A DNA stretch of 64,000 nt from NCBI GenBank assembly GCA_920105625.2, contig OV050031.1, forward strand, positions 219,962,194 to 220,026,193, in the 5' to 3' direction. The notes below the pieces were generated by a model. It worked only from the letters and a program-made list of their open reading frames with translations. It had not been told where the DNA came from and did not search any database. Each line of letters opens with the position of its first letter. The first letter of the stretch is position 1. Made by a program: the position numbers and the translations under genes. Of the stretch, positions 21,925 through 34,610 are shown piece after piece. The DNA comes from Clusia tigrina. Its lineage: Eukaryota; Arthropoda; Insecta; Diptera; Clusiidae.

Positions 21925-23540
21925 GAGTTTTTCGACATTGCTGTTGTGGACAATAGCGTAGAAGCGGAAAACAACACTGCGCCCTTCTTTGCTGAACAGC
22001 GAAGAAGAAACCCCAACAGAAACATCCCTGTCGACCCGCCCACCACAGAAGAAATCAGCCTAGCAATCCATAAGCTAAAATTCAACAAAGCTGCTGGACC
22101 TGACGAACTCCCTGCTGAACTCTTGAAGTATGGCGCTAATATAATCTCTCACGCACTCTCCCCTATCATGCATAACATCTGGGTGACTAACACCATCCCC
22201 ACTGACTGGAAAGAGGGAATCATAATCACTATTCCAAAAAAAGGAGATCTCAACCAATGTAAAAATTGGAGGGGCATAACCCTTCTCAACTCCATCCTGA
22301 AAATCCTAGCTCTTATCATCTTAAATAGAGTGTCAGGTGTACTCAACAGCCAGTTACGGCGTGAACAAAACGGGTTCAGACCAAACCGATCTTGCGTGGA
22401 CTTTACGCATAATTGTGGAGCAATCTGTCGAATGGAGATCGCCACTATTTCTCCTTTTCGTGGACTTCGAACGTGCGTTTGACGCGGTTAACAGAGACGC
22501 AATATGGCGCTCTCTACAAAATTGCGGAGTTCCGAACAAGATCATCGAACTCATTAAGGCCCTATATAAAGACGCGAAACTTAGTGTGCGTTATAAAGGT
22601 AAAAATAGTGCCAACTTTAATATAAACAGAGGTGTTAGGCAGGGGTGCGTTCTGTCACCACTGTTGTTTATAGTGGTCTTGGATGATGTCCTTAGGCGTA
22701 CTAATGCGGAGACGGAGGAGGGGTTGCAGTGGAGATTAAACAAAAAGCTCAGCGATTTGGACTACGCTGATGACATCTGTTTCATGACGCACACGTTAGC
22801 AGGCACCTCGTCAAGAATACGCCAACTAGCCGTAAACGCTCATGCAGCTGGCCTCAAAATCAACTTCTCTAAAACTAAACTTTTGCGACTGCAAACTGCA
22901 AATACATCTCCACTCACTGTACTGACAAATGATAACTCCACCATCAACATTGAGGACGTTGACAGCTTCTGCTACCTTGGTACCTACATAACAAAATATG
23001 GGGGTGCAACATCTGATGTGGCAGCACGCATAAACAAAGCACGGTCTGCATTCCGGAATTTAGATCGAATTTGGCGTTCTCGTGTGATATCGCTGCGCAC
23101 AACAATACGAATATTTAACACCAGCATAAAACCTGTTCTGTTGTATGGGTCTGAAAAATGGTTGGTCTCAGAACAAATAACTCGACAACTTCAAACTTTT
23201 GTCAACAAATGTCTACGAAGAATCTGCCGTATTTTCTGGCCGACAACGATCATGAACGAAGACCTGTGGCGCCTCACCAATAGCGACCCTATTGACACAG
23301 AAGTTAAAAGACGCAAGTGGAGCTGGATAGGGCACATTCTGCGTAGAGAAGACACCAACATTGCAAAGATGGCCTTTCAATGGAACCCACATGGTAGTCG
23401 GAAAGCAGGACGCCCACGACAAACACGTACGCACTATCCACGCAGAAAGTCACCACAGAGCCACCTGGAACGAAATAAGACACCTGGCTGCTGATAGAAA
23501 CCGTTGGAGAGCTTTTGTGACCGCCCTATGCTCCGACTAG
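21925..23540 (+). pseudogene. RTE-like reverse transcriptase (frameshifted)
   Basis: The first frame has KAAGPDELPAELLKYG, DWKEGIIITIPKKGD, KNWRGITLLNS and QNGFRPNRSCVD. At about 22400 a small deletion moves the reading to another frame: IIVEQSVEW, motif A FVDFERAFDAV, GVRQGCVLSPLLF and the catalytic box LDYADD. It then runs through the long C-terminal region with KPVLLYGSEKW, RRKWSWIGHILRR and GRPRQT. Another shift near 23420 leads to WNEIRHLAAD and a TAG at 23538-23540. Catalytic aspartates are all present, so decay is recent compared with neighbours. Clade assignment (RTE-like) rests on domain order and motif wording. Confidence 0.75.
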
Positions 23541-23541
23541 G

Positions 23542-24438
23542 GACTCTCAGTTGTGGTATACAGATGGGTCCAAAATGGAAGATGGCAGTGCAGGAGCTGG
23601 AATTGTAGGGCCAAATTTCCAAAAAGCAATTGCAATGGGAAAAACAGCTTCCATTTTTCAGGCGGAGGTCCACGCTTTAGAGTTATGTGCAAGAGAATGT
23701 CTACGCAGGGGTACACGCAACACCAAAATATGCATACTCTCAGATAGCCAGGCAGCTCTAAAATCATTAATAAACTTCTCATTCCAATCAAAGCTGGTCT
23801 GGGAATGCTCTAAACTCCTCAATTTCCTATTAGCGAGAAACTCTGTTACGCTAATGTGGGTACCGGGACATGAGGGACATGAAGGCAACGAAATGGCGGC
23901 CTCTTTGGCAAAAAGGGGCACAGGCACTCCCTTCATAGGTCCAGAACCCTTCTGTGGGGTAAACAGCAGCTTCATAAATAACTTGTTGTGCGAACAGGAA
24001 AAACGAGGTCTGCTGAACTACTGGAGAGCCCAAAAAGGCATGCGGCAGTCGAGACTACTCATTGATCCTGAACACATCAGGGTAGATGCTTCTTTAAACC
24101 TCAGCAGAAATGACATCAAACTATACACTGAACTTTTAACAGGACACTGTAAACTAAATTACCACCTGAAGAAAATAGGCGTGGTAGAAGACGATTCTTG
24201 TCGACTCTGTCAAGAGGAGCAGGAAACGGCAGAACACATTCTATGCACTTGCCCAGCGGTGGCAAGACGCAGACATAAGTACCTAGGCAGTGGGTTCATA
24301 TCTCCAAATCACCTAGTTAAAATTAAGCCCACAGCAGTTACGAGATTTATAAACAGTCTAGGACTGTTTTAGTTGGGTACGAGGCTGCACAATAGATCTT
24401 TTAGGTCGCGGTGTTCTTTTAGCCTGTCAATAATAATA
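23542..24438 (+). mobile_element. Family A LINE 3' end (RNase H + zinc tail)
   Basis: This 5'-truncated insert is flanked by the 14-bp duplication ATGCTCCGACTAGG (23528-23541, 24439-24452). Its frame, open 23551-24372, covers an RNase H domain: WYTDGSK, FQAEVHALE, LSDSQAALK and VPGHEGHEGNE, but the fourth catalytic Asp is Ala (MAASLA). Then come GPEPFCG, LLTGHCKLNYHLKK and the zinc tail CRLC...HILCTC, ending FINSLGLF. The 3' UTR contains GCACAATAGATC and ends in AATAATAAT. It is one of the best preserved LINE pieces in the window. Confidence 0.85.
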
Positions 24439-24959
24439 ATGCTCCGACTAGGAGCGATATTTGACTCTTTTATAATTATGTCTTTTAGTTAACTTTGTTA
24501 GCATAAGTATAGTTTTATTGTGTCAAATGTCATGGAATTAATAATACACAATTTTTTACGTCAGAATAATTCCACTGGGGTTCTTGATCAATACATTTCC
24601 AGAAGATATCGTTGAATTCATGAACTCCATTAGAATTAAGCAGCTTATAATACAAATTGCCATGTGACCATAAAATATGCACCACAACTCTAAACTTTCC
24701 TATCCGGGCACCAATGCCATTTCAAAACTGACGTCATCAGTGTAGTAAATGGTCTTGGAAGAAAAAATCATGTGGAGGTATTGGAGATTTCGGTATTTCG
24801 GTATTTAGGGATGAAATAGAATGTTCTCATCCTTAGTTATATGAGATTATACTTAAACGTAGTTATAAAAATGATATAGCTGATATTTTGTAGCCCTGTA
24901 TAATCTGTATAAGCTACCAACAGCCCTGTATAATCTATCTATTCTATATACTTTCGTAG

Positions 24960-25012
24960 CCTAATCGCAGAATGTGGGGAACAAGCCACTATCGGGTTAC
25001 TGCTATTCAATA
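24960..25012 (-). mobile_element. Short LINE 3'-end remnant
   Basis: CCTAATCGCAGAAT and ATCGGGTTACTGCT match CCTAATCACAGAAT and ATCGGGTTACTGCT at 40017-40066, just beyond the minus-strand RTE-like LINE at 40050-41200. It is probably the end of another copy of that family. Confidence 0.45.
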
Positions 25013-25430
25013 TAATCTAACTCAGGGTGAGATGGTTCTACCAAATAGTCTATAATAAAAATATCCGACAACCTTCCAGTTAGTGCAAAATCTTGAAATG
25101 TTGCTGTCAAATATAGAGTATTTGGTTCTACTACATGTCCGATAGTGCTCTCATTAGACCTGTGTTCTTCAATGCACCTTTACTAACTTTCTTTACAAAC
25201 TTTGCTTAATTCACCGTATTCAAATTTGTGGAATTATCTGAGATCTGGAAGTGTCCAAGAACTCATATCAAGTTGGCAGTTTGCATCAGTGAAGGAGTAG
25301 TCCAACCGCTGGAACAACTGAGCACGCGAATCAGATCTCAGAACATTTATCTCCAAAATACCGGTGGCCTATCTGTGAAGATTCTCAATTATGATTTGTA
25401 TTCGCATTATCGGAGTCGACTAGCCAGGTT

Positions 25431-25530
25431 TTCCAATTCAAGGTCTAACCTGGCTTTCCAATTCAAGATCTAACCTGGCTTTCCAATTCAAGGTCTAACC
25501 TGGTTTTTCAATTCAAGGTTTCATCTTCAG
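25431..25530. repeat. 25-bp tandem repeat, four copies
   Basis: TTCCAATTCAAGGTCTAACC plus TGGCT repeats at 25431, 25456, 25481 and 25506. Confidence 0.85.
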
Positions 25531-25539
25531 CCTGAAATG

Positions 25540-27380
25540 AAGAGTGTCACTGTCCTTTAGTCTAATATTTTTTCTTATAGCCAATCGGATACCTCACTAT
25601 AGATGGGTATCATAAGTTTCCCTGCCATGACTGACCTTTGTCCAATTCTTCTTGTGATGGAAATATATCTATATATATTCTTGATGTATATTAATTTGAG
25701 TAAACGAACCGAAACTATCCTTTAATAAATGTTCCTTAAAACTCTTTAAAGAGTTCTGCTGCAATTTCGACCCAACAATCAACTCAGGCAATTCGCACCG
25801 AGAACATCGCAGCAAATTACGTGAATAGCATGTCAAAGGCATCATCCTTAAGGTAGGAGTAAACACGTATTCATTCCTCCATATCTGGGAGGGCCGCATC
25901 TCGGCGTACACTAGTACAATTGCAGAAATTGCGTTTGATGTACGAGTATAACAGCAAATCCTTCAAATCGCTTCAATTGGTCAGTTCACTTTACGGCAAT
26001 TGGTAATGGAAGACGGACCATGAAGGATGAGAAGGCTTGCGTTGGGCTGCGATTGATTCCCAAAGCGGTGTGCCACAGCACAGCAGAGCAGCGTAGAAGT
26101 GCAGCAGCAGAGCGGCGGATTTGCAGAAAGGGTTAATTGTGTACGCTGGCGTACTGTGTGCCACTTGAATGCGATTGATTGAGCACGGCGCATCGCATGG
26201 CTTTGGTGTTTGATGGCGTACTTTGATAAATATCCTTCAGGGTATTTCAAGCGGCTGTGGTGTGAGGTGGCCGACCACTGTGGATGGTGTTGGTGCGGAT
26301 GTGGGTTCGACTGCTGTTGTTCTTGTTGCTGTTGCTGGTTGTGTGGCATCAACTCAAGCGCGCCGATTTATACTGATTGTTTTAGTTGATTCTGTATTCA
26401 TGCGGCCTCTTAAGTGCTTGTTCTTCAGTTGTTCGACGGCTCTAATCCTTTTGTCGCATTAATTTGCAACAAATGGTCACTTTGGCTTAGATGAAAGTGA
26501 GTGCATGGCAGGGAGTCTGGTTTCGTTTTGAGGGCAATAAGCAGATGGGATTTTGATGCGCATCGCACGGTGACAGGAAACGATAATGTCGAGTAAAGTA
26601 CGCGGAAGTCCTTAAATACTTTTGAGAGACTACAGAATTTAATCGTTTAAGCAGCCATCTGTGTCGGGTATTATTTATTTAGTTAAGCACATGTAAGTAT
26701 CATTGGGGCGAGTATTCAACCAGATTTGGTATTCAGAACAGGGGAAATATGTATTAAACCAGTGCCCCATCATCACCACACCTAGTAAGATTTGTATTTG
26801 CCCGTTCGCCCAATTTCACATCGCCATAAATTTGCATAACTTCCGCTAAGAAAAGTAGCCTCCAGCGTCTGCCCTGTTCCTGGCAATTTCCAAATCATGC
26901 CAATTTTTCCTCCATCCAACGAGAAACTCACTTCAACAAAGCATCAAAGTCAATTACTCGATTGTTCTTTGTGCATATCCTTTCAATTAATTCAGTCTAG
27001 CGTCGTTTTTGCAATTAAGCAAGGAAATCCTTTAAAGTAGCTTCCACAGCTGCTAACCGCACGCCTCCGACCCGAATAAGCGAGCAGCCAGTTGGCGCAC
27101 TGAGAGCTCACAACAGGAAAAGGAATCTAATACTACTTAAAAAATAACAAAATTGCACTTGAAAGGATTTCGGAACGACGCCGTAACCAAGAACAAAAAC
27201 AAAAACAACAACAAAGACAAAGACAACAAGCACAGCACTAACCACAACCAAGAAAGCAAGAACAACATCAGAGCATTGCAACACGAAACAAATTCAATTG
27301 CAAATAATGCACTTCATGCGATTCCTTGAGCGCTGTTTTTACAAGGCATCAACGTCAGGATAATAGGATTGCATGCACAC
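25540..27380. other. Gene-free; CAA/CTG-type triplets and unknown sequence
   Basis: The stretch is less AT-rich than its surroundings. A Gln/His-rich minus frame (26352-25981) begins in a triplet run and then loses compositional bias. I cannot support it as a gene. Short CAA-rich runs lie at 27190-27260. Confidence 0.3.
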
Positions 27381-27420
27381 CCACACCGCCACACACACAC
27401 ACACACATACTCACACCCAC
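27374..27420. repeat. (CA)n-rich microsatellite
   Basis: An interrupted CACACA run on the plus strand. It explains the Cys/Val- and His/Thr-rich frames on both strands here. Confidence 0.8.
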
Positions 27421-28406
27421 ACTCAGCCATGTTTGCGTAAAAACATCTCCATCCGCGCTGGTAAGTGCGAGCGTACAAGGAATAGAAATAGCAATTCGTC
27501 GAAGGTGGGTGGCGTCGGCAAAAACCGCGCGCACGAAAGGATAATGTGGCCTGAGGTTGTGTGCGCACAAAAGTGCGAAGTTCGCAAAAATAAAGAAATC
27601 TAAACACTTTTCATATTGCTTGCTTAGTGGCAGTTGACGTGGCTGCTGCAGCTGTGGCAAAGGTTGCTGCACAGCCGCGTGATCTGAATGCTTAAGTGCG
27701 GAAAAGTTTCGGAGAGCAAAAAATGCCTTTGAAAGTGTTTCAAGACTGAAACAAAAGCGCAACAACCACACCACTTCTCAAGCGTCATTCTCAACTAATG
27801 ACATTAGACAGAAATTTGAAAAATCCTTTTAATAAATTCGAATGATAAGCAGAGCTTTCATGGCTGCACTGGGTGGATTTAAGAATTAAGAAATGTGCTG
27901 CAACCGCAAAGAGCTCTGCTTTAAATAAAACAAAGGGATGCAAGCAACTGCAAACAGACAACTTTGGAGCAGTAGGCGGTCAAGTGGTAAGAATGGTCGT
28001 CTTTCAGTGAATGGTCTGTGGAGCAGTGGCTTAAGGACTGACGAGAGGTGCAATGATATCAATTCCGAGTCTTTCAAAGATTTTTTGGTGTAAACCAAAG
28101 ACGCTAAAAGACTTTAAAATATTGAAAGATGTTCCCTTAACTTGAAATAAGGACTTGCAATTAATGATGGTGTAACGTAAGGTGGGAGCAAAACATTTCG
28201 CCAAAATAACACAAAGCAAGAGAACATGTATGAATACAGAAAATAGTATATTTATAAGATTTATTTAACGATGTTATACACCGAAACCCTTAAAATCTAT
28301 TGTGATGCCCCTGTTTAATTAAAAGATGAGGATAGTCTCATCTATCGATCTTTTGTCAGGTTTATTTCCTACAGGAATTCATGTATTTTGGATTAATCTT
28401 ACTCTA

Positions 28407-28408
<2 letters not shown>

Positions 28409-28474
<66 letters not shown>
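28409..28474. repeat. (TA)n microsatellite, ~33 units
   Basis: An uninterrupted 66-bp AT dinucleotide tract. It sits at the 3' end of the minus-strand LINE fragment and gives the Tyr-Ile repeats in frames of both strands. It may have grown from the element's terminal repeats. Confidence 0.95.
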
Positions 28475-28475
<1 letters not shown>

Positions 28476-28476
<1 letters not shown>

Positions 28477-29520
28477 TTGGATCTAAAACATATTGTCCAA
28501 AACACCTAAACGTTTTATGTGCCAAAAGTCCCCAGTATGTGCGCAGGTGCAGTGAGATTTCATCATTTTCTCCACAGAATCTACAGATGGCATCTGAAGA
28601 TAGACCCAACTTACGGATGTGATAGTTGAGTGTATAGAGTCCGTTTAAAACGCCAGTGCTAATTCTCAATTTACTCCGAGGCATGTTTATTAAATCTTTA
28701 GCTCTTTTCAGATTAAAGTCCCTCAGAAGATCTTTAGACTGTCTCAAACCCGGAAGATTTTTCCAGTTTCGACTTCTTCTTGCATCTGTGCAGTTCTTCA
28801 GCAGACTTCCAATGGTGTTGAAAGATAGTCCACAGAAGGGTTCAGGGCCGTTGAATTGAGGGGCCGCAGCCTTCTTCCAGGAAATTGTAACAGGATGAAA
28901 ATTTATTGAGTCTTCAATGATTATATCTCTTTCGCACTCATGGATTTGGTTCTGGAATGCTCTCGAAAGCATTCGAAATATATAAAAGAGTATGCTTCGT
29001 GACGGTTGAGTTCAGTTGGGAATTGAAAGTAGCAGCGACATTTATGATTTACAAATAAAATGTGAAAATTGTCAGACTGTTATAGTGAACAAGTTATTTT
29101 GAGCCCCACAGTTGAATGCCGTAGGTCCATATGGGTTAAATGACTTACTTTGTATAGGATGCTGTTTCCATGCTCAATATTTTCCTCCTGTTTAGGACTC
29201 AATAAAGGATATTTACCTTCACATTTAGTTGGAGTTTTTACCTTCGATGTGCTGTCGCCAAGTGATACTATCCAATAAAATGCCAGGATATTGCACATCG
29301 CTTGCTTGCGGGATCATTACACGGTTTAGTCAATAAGGAAGGCATATTTCGTGTCTTAAGGTAAACGTAACCTGCACCCATTTCGTTTCGTTAATCTTAA
29401 TTCTCTATGTTAGTAGCCATTCTTTTCTACACGTCTGATGTGAGCCTTTAGTTTTTGTGAGTCACTGTGAAATCTTTATAAGAATATAAAATGGAGGTAT
29501 CATCATCAAACACAGATGTA
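28476..29520 (-). mobile_element. LINE fragment: RT end, then family A RNase H/zinc tail
   Basis: The near part (28476-28870) is a clear frame with NGPEPFCGLS, the Asp-Leu-Ile-Asn-Met-Pro-Arg-Ser block, LNYHIRKLGLS and Cys-Arg-Phe-Cys-Gly. It matches the copy at 35240-36110. The distant part (29000-29520) gives, with many frame breaks, jockey-type RT pieces such as DDTSILYS and the SITWRQHIEG-like segment. Whether both parts are one element or two adjacent ones is unresolved. Confidence 0.6.
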
Positions 29521-29989
29521 TACTCCCTTGTAGCACACCAGCTAGGACTTTGTGGGTGTCTGACATAAGGAATTTATGTTTGACTTTTAAAGTCTAAGCA
29601 AAAAGGTGGGAGTTCCAAACATTACATTATTCGGGGAGGTGGTTCTGAATATTGTAGATTATTAGGGACCTAAAATCAACGACAATTGTTACAAGACTGG
29701 GCGATAATTGTTCCAAGACTGGTCGCCAATTGCATACGACTGATAAAACAACTAGAATATATTAACACTTTAGTATTATGATGAATTCCATGTCAGGAAG
29801 GAAGATGAATGGCACAATTTTATTTCGGTAAAAAGGAAGTACCATATTCGCTCATTCTTCTTATTATGGATCATCTAAAGACAACACAGGTGAAGTTTTC
29901 AGGAAATCGAAGGAAACAAAATTCAGTTGGCTACAGAAGAAGAAATTATCTGGACATGAAAGTGGCATTCTATCTGGCAGTTAAGCAGC

Positions 29990-30655
29990 TTTGCGCTACT
30001 TGAATTCCATTATTATCACCTCTAAAGCCGTCAATAACTGTCGCAAATCTGTAGACGATTTAGCTAAGCAGACCCGTCTGCAACTGTGCTGGGCTCCAGG
30101 CCACAGGGATATTCCAGCGAACTGTAAAGCGGATGAACTTGCCCGTGAGGTACTACCATACCGATTGAACCAGATAAGTCGAACCTCGGTATTCCTATTG
30201 CCATATGTAAGCTCTTAGTAAATACAATATCCTTTGGCACAGCGGGCAGGCGCTGAATAGACAAACTTTATATCTCTAAATGGACTGAGTATAGGTCCGT
30301 AATTTTGTCCTAACGGGACACTGGACCCTGGGTATTCACTGTTGTAGGCTAAGGCTTGCCTCTAACGACTTCTCGGAGTGGGAGTTGCATGGACAAGGAG
30401 TAGCAAGAGTCCATTAAACACCTGTTATGCACGTGTCCAACGTTGTCTAGAAGTGGGCGCACTTTCCTTGGCGACCACTTTCTGCATTCTTTGGGAAATA
30501 TTTCAAACAAAAAGATTAGCTCCATCAACTGCTTCATTAAAAGCTCCAAATGACTTAAGGGATGGGACCTGTATCTCAGGCGGGATCACAAGGGGTCAAT
30601 GATGACCTAAGCGCGCCCTTCAGGCGGCCGCTTTACCTACCTACCTACAAGTGTG
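29990..30655 (+). mobile_element. Family B LINE 3' end, decayed RNase H
   Basis: Contains LCWAPGHRDIPANCKADELAR, the last RNase H motif with its Asp, then after frame breaks a TGH-like remnant, the zinc-tail region and the family B tail (GGGATGGGACCTG, GGGTCAATGATGACC), ending CTTTACCTACCTACCTAC. The tail matches 6598-6806. Confidence 0.65.
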
Positions 30656-31114
30656 AATATAAAGGATATTGGTATACTCTTTGGATATCTTACAAAAATA
30701 CTGTGGCACCATATTCCATATAATAAAATTAAGTTTAACCAACATTGATGGATTCAATCTGTATGGAATGGATAGTGCCAGTGCCTTGATCTGAATGTCC
30801 TGTGGCGGGAAAGTGTAACGTAGTTATACAGAACCCTTATTAGTATCTTCATAAAATATATGAAATATTGCAATCCAACAAAATGCTGAAACTCATACAA
30901 AGTCTATCACACTCAAGTTAAATAAAGACAACATAAAAAACCTACGATCAGGTTGGGATGCTCCACAACACTTCCTATAATTTATGATCTGAAGTATTTA
31001 GTTATTTATTAGTTCTATCAGCAGCAATGGGTATTCAAGATATAAATAAGAATCTAAAGACGCCTTTTGAGTCTTCTTCTCTATCATAGAAATTCAGCTC
31101 GCCTACTTAATAAT

Positions 31115-31680
31115 TACCGCCCCTATATAGATTTCTATATTTCACTTAAGCTGCCATATTTCATATAAATTTGCAAATTTCGTTTAAACTGCCAAATTTC
31201 ATTGAAGTTGTCAAATTTCATTGAAATTGCCAAATTTCATTTAAATTTCCTAATTTCATTTAAATTTCCTAATTTCATTTAAATTTCCTAATTTCAGTTG
31301 CACTGCCTAATTTTATGGAAGTTGCCATAAGTCTTTTAAATTGCCAAATTTCATTTAACTTGCCTAATTTCATTTAACTTGCCAAATTTCATTTAACATG
31401 TCAATTTTCATGGAAATTGCCAAATTTCTTTCAAATTGCCATATTTCATATAAATTGCCATATTTCCTTTAAATTGCAATATTTCAATTAATTTGCCATA
31501 TTTCATTTATAATCTCACATTTCATTTAAATGACCATATTTCATTTAATTTGTCATATTTCTTTTAAATTGCTATATTTGTTTTAAGTTGCCATATTTTA
31601 TACAAATTGCCTAAATTTCCACATATCATTTAAATTGCCATTTTCATTTAGATTTCCATATTTCATTAATTTAAGTTCCC
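31115..31680. repeat. ~20-bp AT-rich tandem repeat, ~27 copies
   Basis: Degenerate units of the form GCCAAATTTCATTTAAATT. GCC/TCC alternation and AAA/ATA variation give sub-blocks of identical units (31238-31290). Confidence 0.85.
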
Positions 31681-32359
31681 ATTGCACCATGCGACTTCTT
31701 TGCTTGTACTACGTATTTAAGGAAAACTAGTCAAGCATCTCTCTAAGAGAGTGCCCACAACTGACTTCAAAAGGCCACTTCATTCTTCCATTTCGTGCGC
31801 ATATGCGAAAACAAATACTGGACATAAACACGTGTCTGCACAATAATAACCTTTTGCTAAAAAGATCTCAATGACCCTCTTGGGCGATGCATTTAAGAAA
31901 TGTTTGTGGCCATTGAACCAAACTAAACACACTTCAAAAAAGGTTCACATAAAATTGTAGCATGGCAAAACGTGAAATGTCGCTAAGATAAAACAAAAAT
32001 TCTTAACTGAACTTTGGAAAGTTTGTAGACATTCATTTGCCGCCAGTGCCAATGGGCAGTTAACCGACAGAAAAAGAAGTGTCACCCTGGCTCAGTCCAA
32101 AAACCCTTCTGTGAAGTGTCCACTTGCAGCGTAGATATTTTGAATTTTATTTGCGTAATTACAAAACTTCTGGCAAGGAATCATATCATTAAAATAGCCG
32201 CGAGCAACTCCCCGATTGACCATAACGCCTTCCATTGAAGTTGCGGAGGGAATGTGGGCACAAAGGAGCTACGACCACACAAATAAAGTCATAAAATTAA
32301 ACACGACAATGCGCTACCAAATAAATCCACATAAATCAAAGAGAATTATAATAGTAAAC

Positions 32360-32430
32360 TGCACACACACACTCCGGCACACACACACTCCGGCACACAC
32401 ACACTCCGGCACACACAGACACACACATAC
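32360..32430. repeat. CA-rich 17-bp repeat
   Basis: Three copies of CACACACACTCCGG in a CA-rich tract. It accounts for the His/Thr-rich and Cys/Val-rich frames here. Confidence 0.8.
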
Positions 32431-33234
32431 CAAGGCTTGCATGCATACTGCATGTCTTAAATTCCAAGTGTCGAACCCTTTCGCATATGAATCTATTTCG
32501 GTGAGTAGCACAGAAAGGACATCTTTGCTTAGGTATTTTTAATGATTTATTTCCAATTTAAGCATCTTTGCAAGCTTAAATCTTAAACTACACTCATGGC
32601 CGGACGCAATCCCAGGCACCCGGGCAACGCACCGAGGCAATTCCCAAATGGTACACGGCGGCGGAGGGTGTCAAAATTACAACTACAGCGACCAAGTGCT
32701 AATATGCAAATCCAATTTATTGTGCATGCAAAAGGGTTTAACTGAGATATCCTTTTTATCTGTGCGTTGTCGCCTGGCATGTGGTATGCACATAAATCTT
32801 GTATAAGTTGCTCCATGAGTCAATATGCTAAACCAGCCTTCTTTCACACAAGAACCCAGAGTAAGCACAACCCAGCAGCAAATACAACAAGTACAATGCC
32901 AATAACAACAACAACAGCAGAGGCAACAACTTTGCCGTCTGCCCGCAGCTGTTAAGATGTTTTAATATAATGGACAAGTTGACAATGCGAGTCCTTCTTT
33001 GTGTGTCGCCGGAATTTTAATCTAAAGTGTGCCCAATAATAATTAAAATATTCTCAGTAAAATCTTATTTGAATTGTTTAACAAGAGATTAGGGCTAAAA
33101 ATGTTGTTAGCAAACGCTCTTCATGGATGCTTGATTAGGATAAAAGTGAAGAAGGATTTGTTAAGCAGTTACTAAGTTACTAAGGCTTCGCCGATTATAA
33201 TAATAATGATAATTATCCTTACATCTCTGACAAT

Positions 33235-34328
33235 ATGTTGAGAACAATATCACTCACTACACTCTACAAGGCTCACATTCCTGCAAGAGGTAGGCTTGAG
33301 GAATTCATTACCAACATTCCACAAGGTGCCCTGATATGGTATAGTGATGAGTTCAGACTGGAAGACGGTAGTACAAGAGCTGTCCTTGCGCTGACTACCA
33401 CCATCCCAAGTAAGGGAACTTTTTAGTCAGTGCTGGAACGGCGCCACACCGTGCTATCACAATGGGCCATTATGTGTGCTCAAGTGTGCTTTTGGCAAAC
33501 TAGGCGGCCACTTCTACCTACCTACCTACAGGGGCAGGTATAATGGGACCATTGTTCCAAAAAGCACTCCCTATTGGTAAGACTCTCACAGTATTTCAAG
33601 CGGAAGTCTTCGCCATCGAAGCATGTATCCGAGAACGTCTTCGTAGAAGAGTAAACGGCAAGCTAATATACATTATGTCAGATAGCCTAGCTGCCCTCAA
33701 GGCACTGAGATCGTACTACTATACGTCCAGATTGGCTGATGAAAGTCATAAAATCCTGATTGAACTAGGCAAAGAAAACAAAGTCACACTTTGTTGGGAG
33801 CCTGGACATGAAGGAGACGCTAGGAATGAAAGGGCGGACTGCCTCAGGATAAAGGGGGACGCTTCGTCCCGGAACCGTTATGAGGCGTGGCTTCGTGCTA
33901 CTCTGCAGACTTACTTAGGAAATGGCAAGAAACTCAGATAGCTATTCACTGGCAGCATGCTTCTGGCCAAAGACAGGCAAAGAGATTTCTTACCCCCACC
34001 GTAGTACCGCGAAAGTCTACGCACTCTGCTGGGATATTTGACAGGGCACTGCTGATAGGCCTGTTGGATATTTCTGACTGCAGATTCTGTGGACACAACT
34101 CTGAAACATCAACACATTTTATGTGAGTGTCCAACGATCAAAAAGTAAAAGACAAACATTTTGGGGGGAGTTGTTCACAGACCCTCCCACAATTTGGAAA
34201 CTTCAACCTTCCAAAGTGCTCCAATTCATAAAAAGCCTAAGGTTTGAGTGAATCATAGGGGTTGACACAATAGGTCCTTATGGGCCGCGGTTCGAATACT
34301 CCCTGGAATAAATAATAATAATAATAAT
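33235..34328 (+). mobile_element. Family A LINE 3' end with an internal insertion
   Basis: The RNase H domain starts WYSDEFRLEDGST, is broken by a family B tail at 33376-33531, and resumes GIMGPLFQKALPIG, FQAEVFAIEAC, MSDSLAALKAL and NERADCL, so all four acid positions are present. A frame break after 33940 is followed by zinc-tail remnants DCRFCGHNSE and CECPTIKK. The 3' UTR ends in TAATAATAATAAT at 34310-34328. Its tail matches the minus-strand copy at 57033-57345. Confidence 0.75.
33376..33531 (+). mobile_element. Family B LINE tail inserted in family A RNase H
   Basis: About 155 bp ending GGCGGCCACTTCTACCTACCTACCTAC. It separates two halves of the RNase H frame that fit together when it is ignored. 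The target duplication is at most TACA, because the tail itself ends in CTAC repeats. Confidence 0.6.
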
Positions 34329-34610
34329 CCTTCCATTTTACACAAAGAAATTGTATTTATATATTTATATTTACTTTTTAACGTGAGCAACTTGTCTTGT
34401 CAATAAATTCGCTGAGAAATAATCTTAATTTTCAAGTGAATTGACGACTACTGATTTACTAACATAATATTTTTATATTTATTTATATTAAGTTAACTTA
34501 TAAATAATAAAAGAAAAACATATTCCGAAATTCATCAAAATGTGTGTGCCTTATCCCCAGCAAGGACAACTGTTTTAGTCCGCCTGTTAAGGAAGTAGAT
34601 TCAATTTATA

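Larger units (their letters stand above)
21265..24530 (+). mobile_element. RTE-like LINE with inverted 5' part and internal insertion
   Basis: The element has an APE-type endonuclease and linker on the minus strand (21265-21924), directly followed by the reverse transcriptase on the plus strand (21925-23540). A 3' remnant resumes at 24453 after an 897-bp LINE insert flanked by ATGCTCCGACTAGG. It has no RNase H. The geometry, with the upstream end of the inverted block touching the polymerase, is that of twin-primed integration. The outer boundaries are approximate and no outer target duplication was identified. Confidence 0.7.

Noticed and set aside
25981..26352. Gln/His-rich 123-codon minus frame
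   Set aside because: Starts in a CAA/CAC triplet run and the rest has no motif, splice partner or codon bias that I can see. Could be real but unsupported.
28326..28622. Frame with a long Tyr-Ile repeat
   Set aside because: Crosses the (TA)n tract; the tail is antisense to a LINE.
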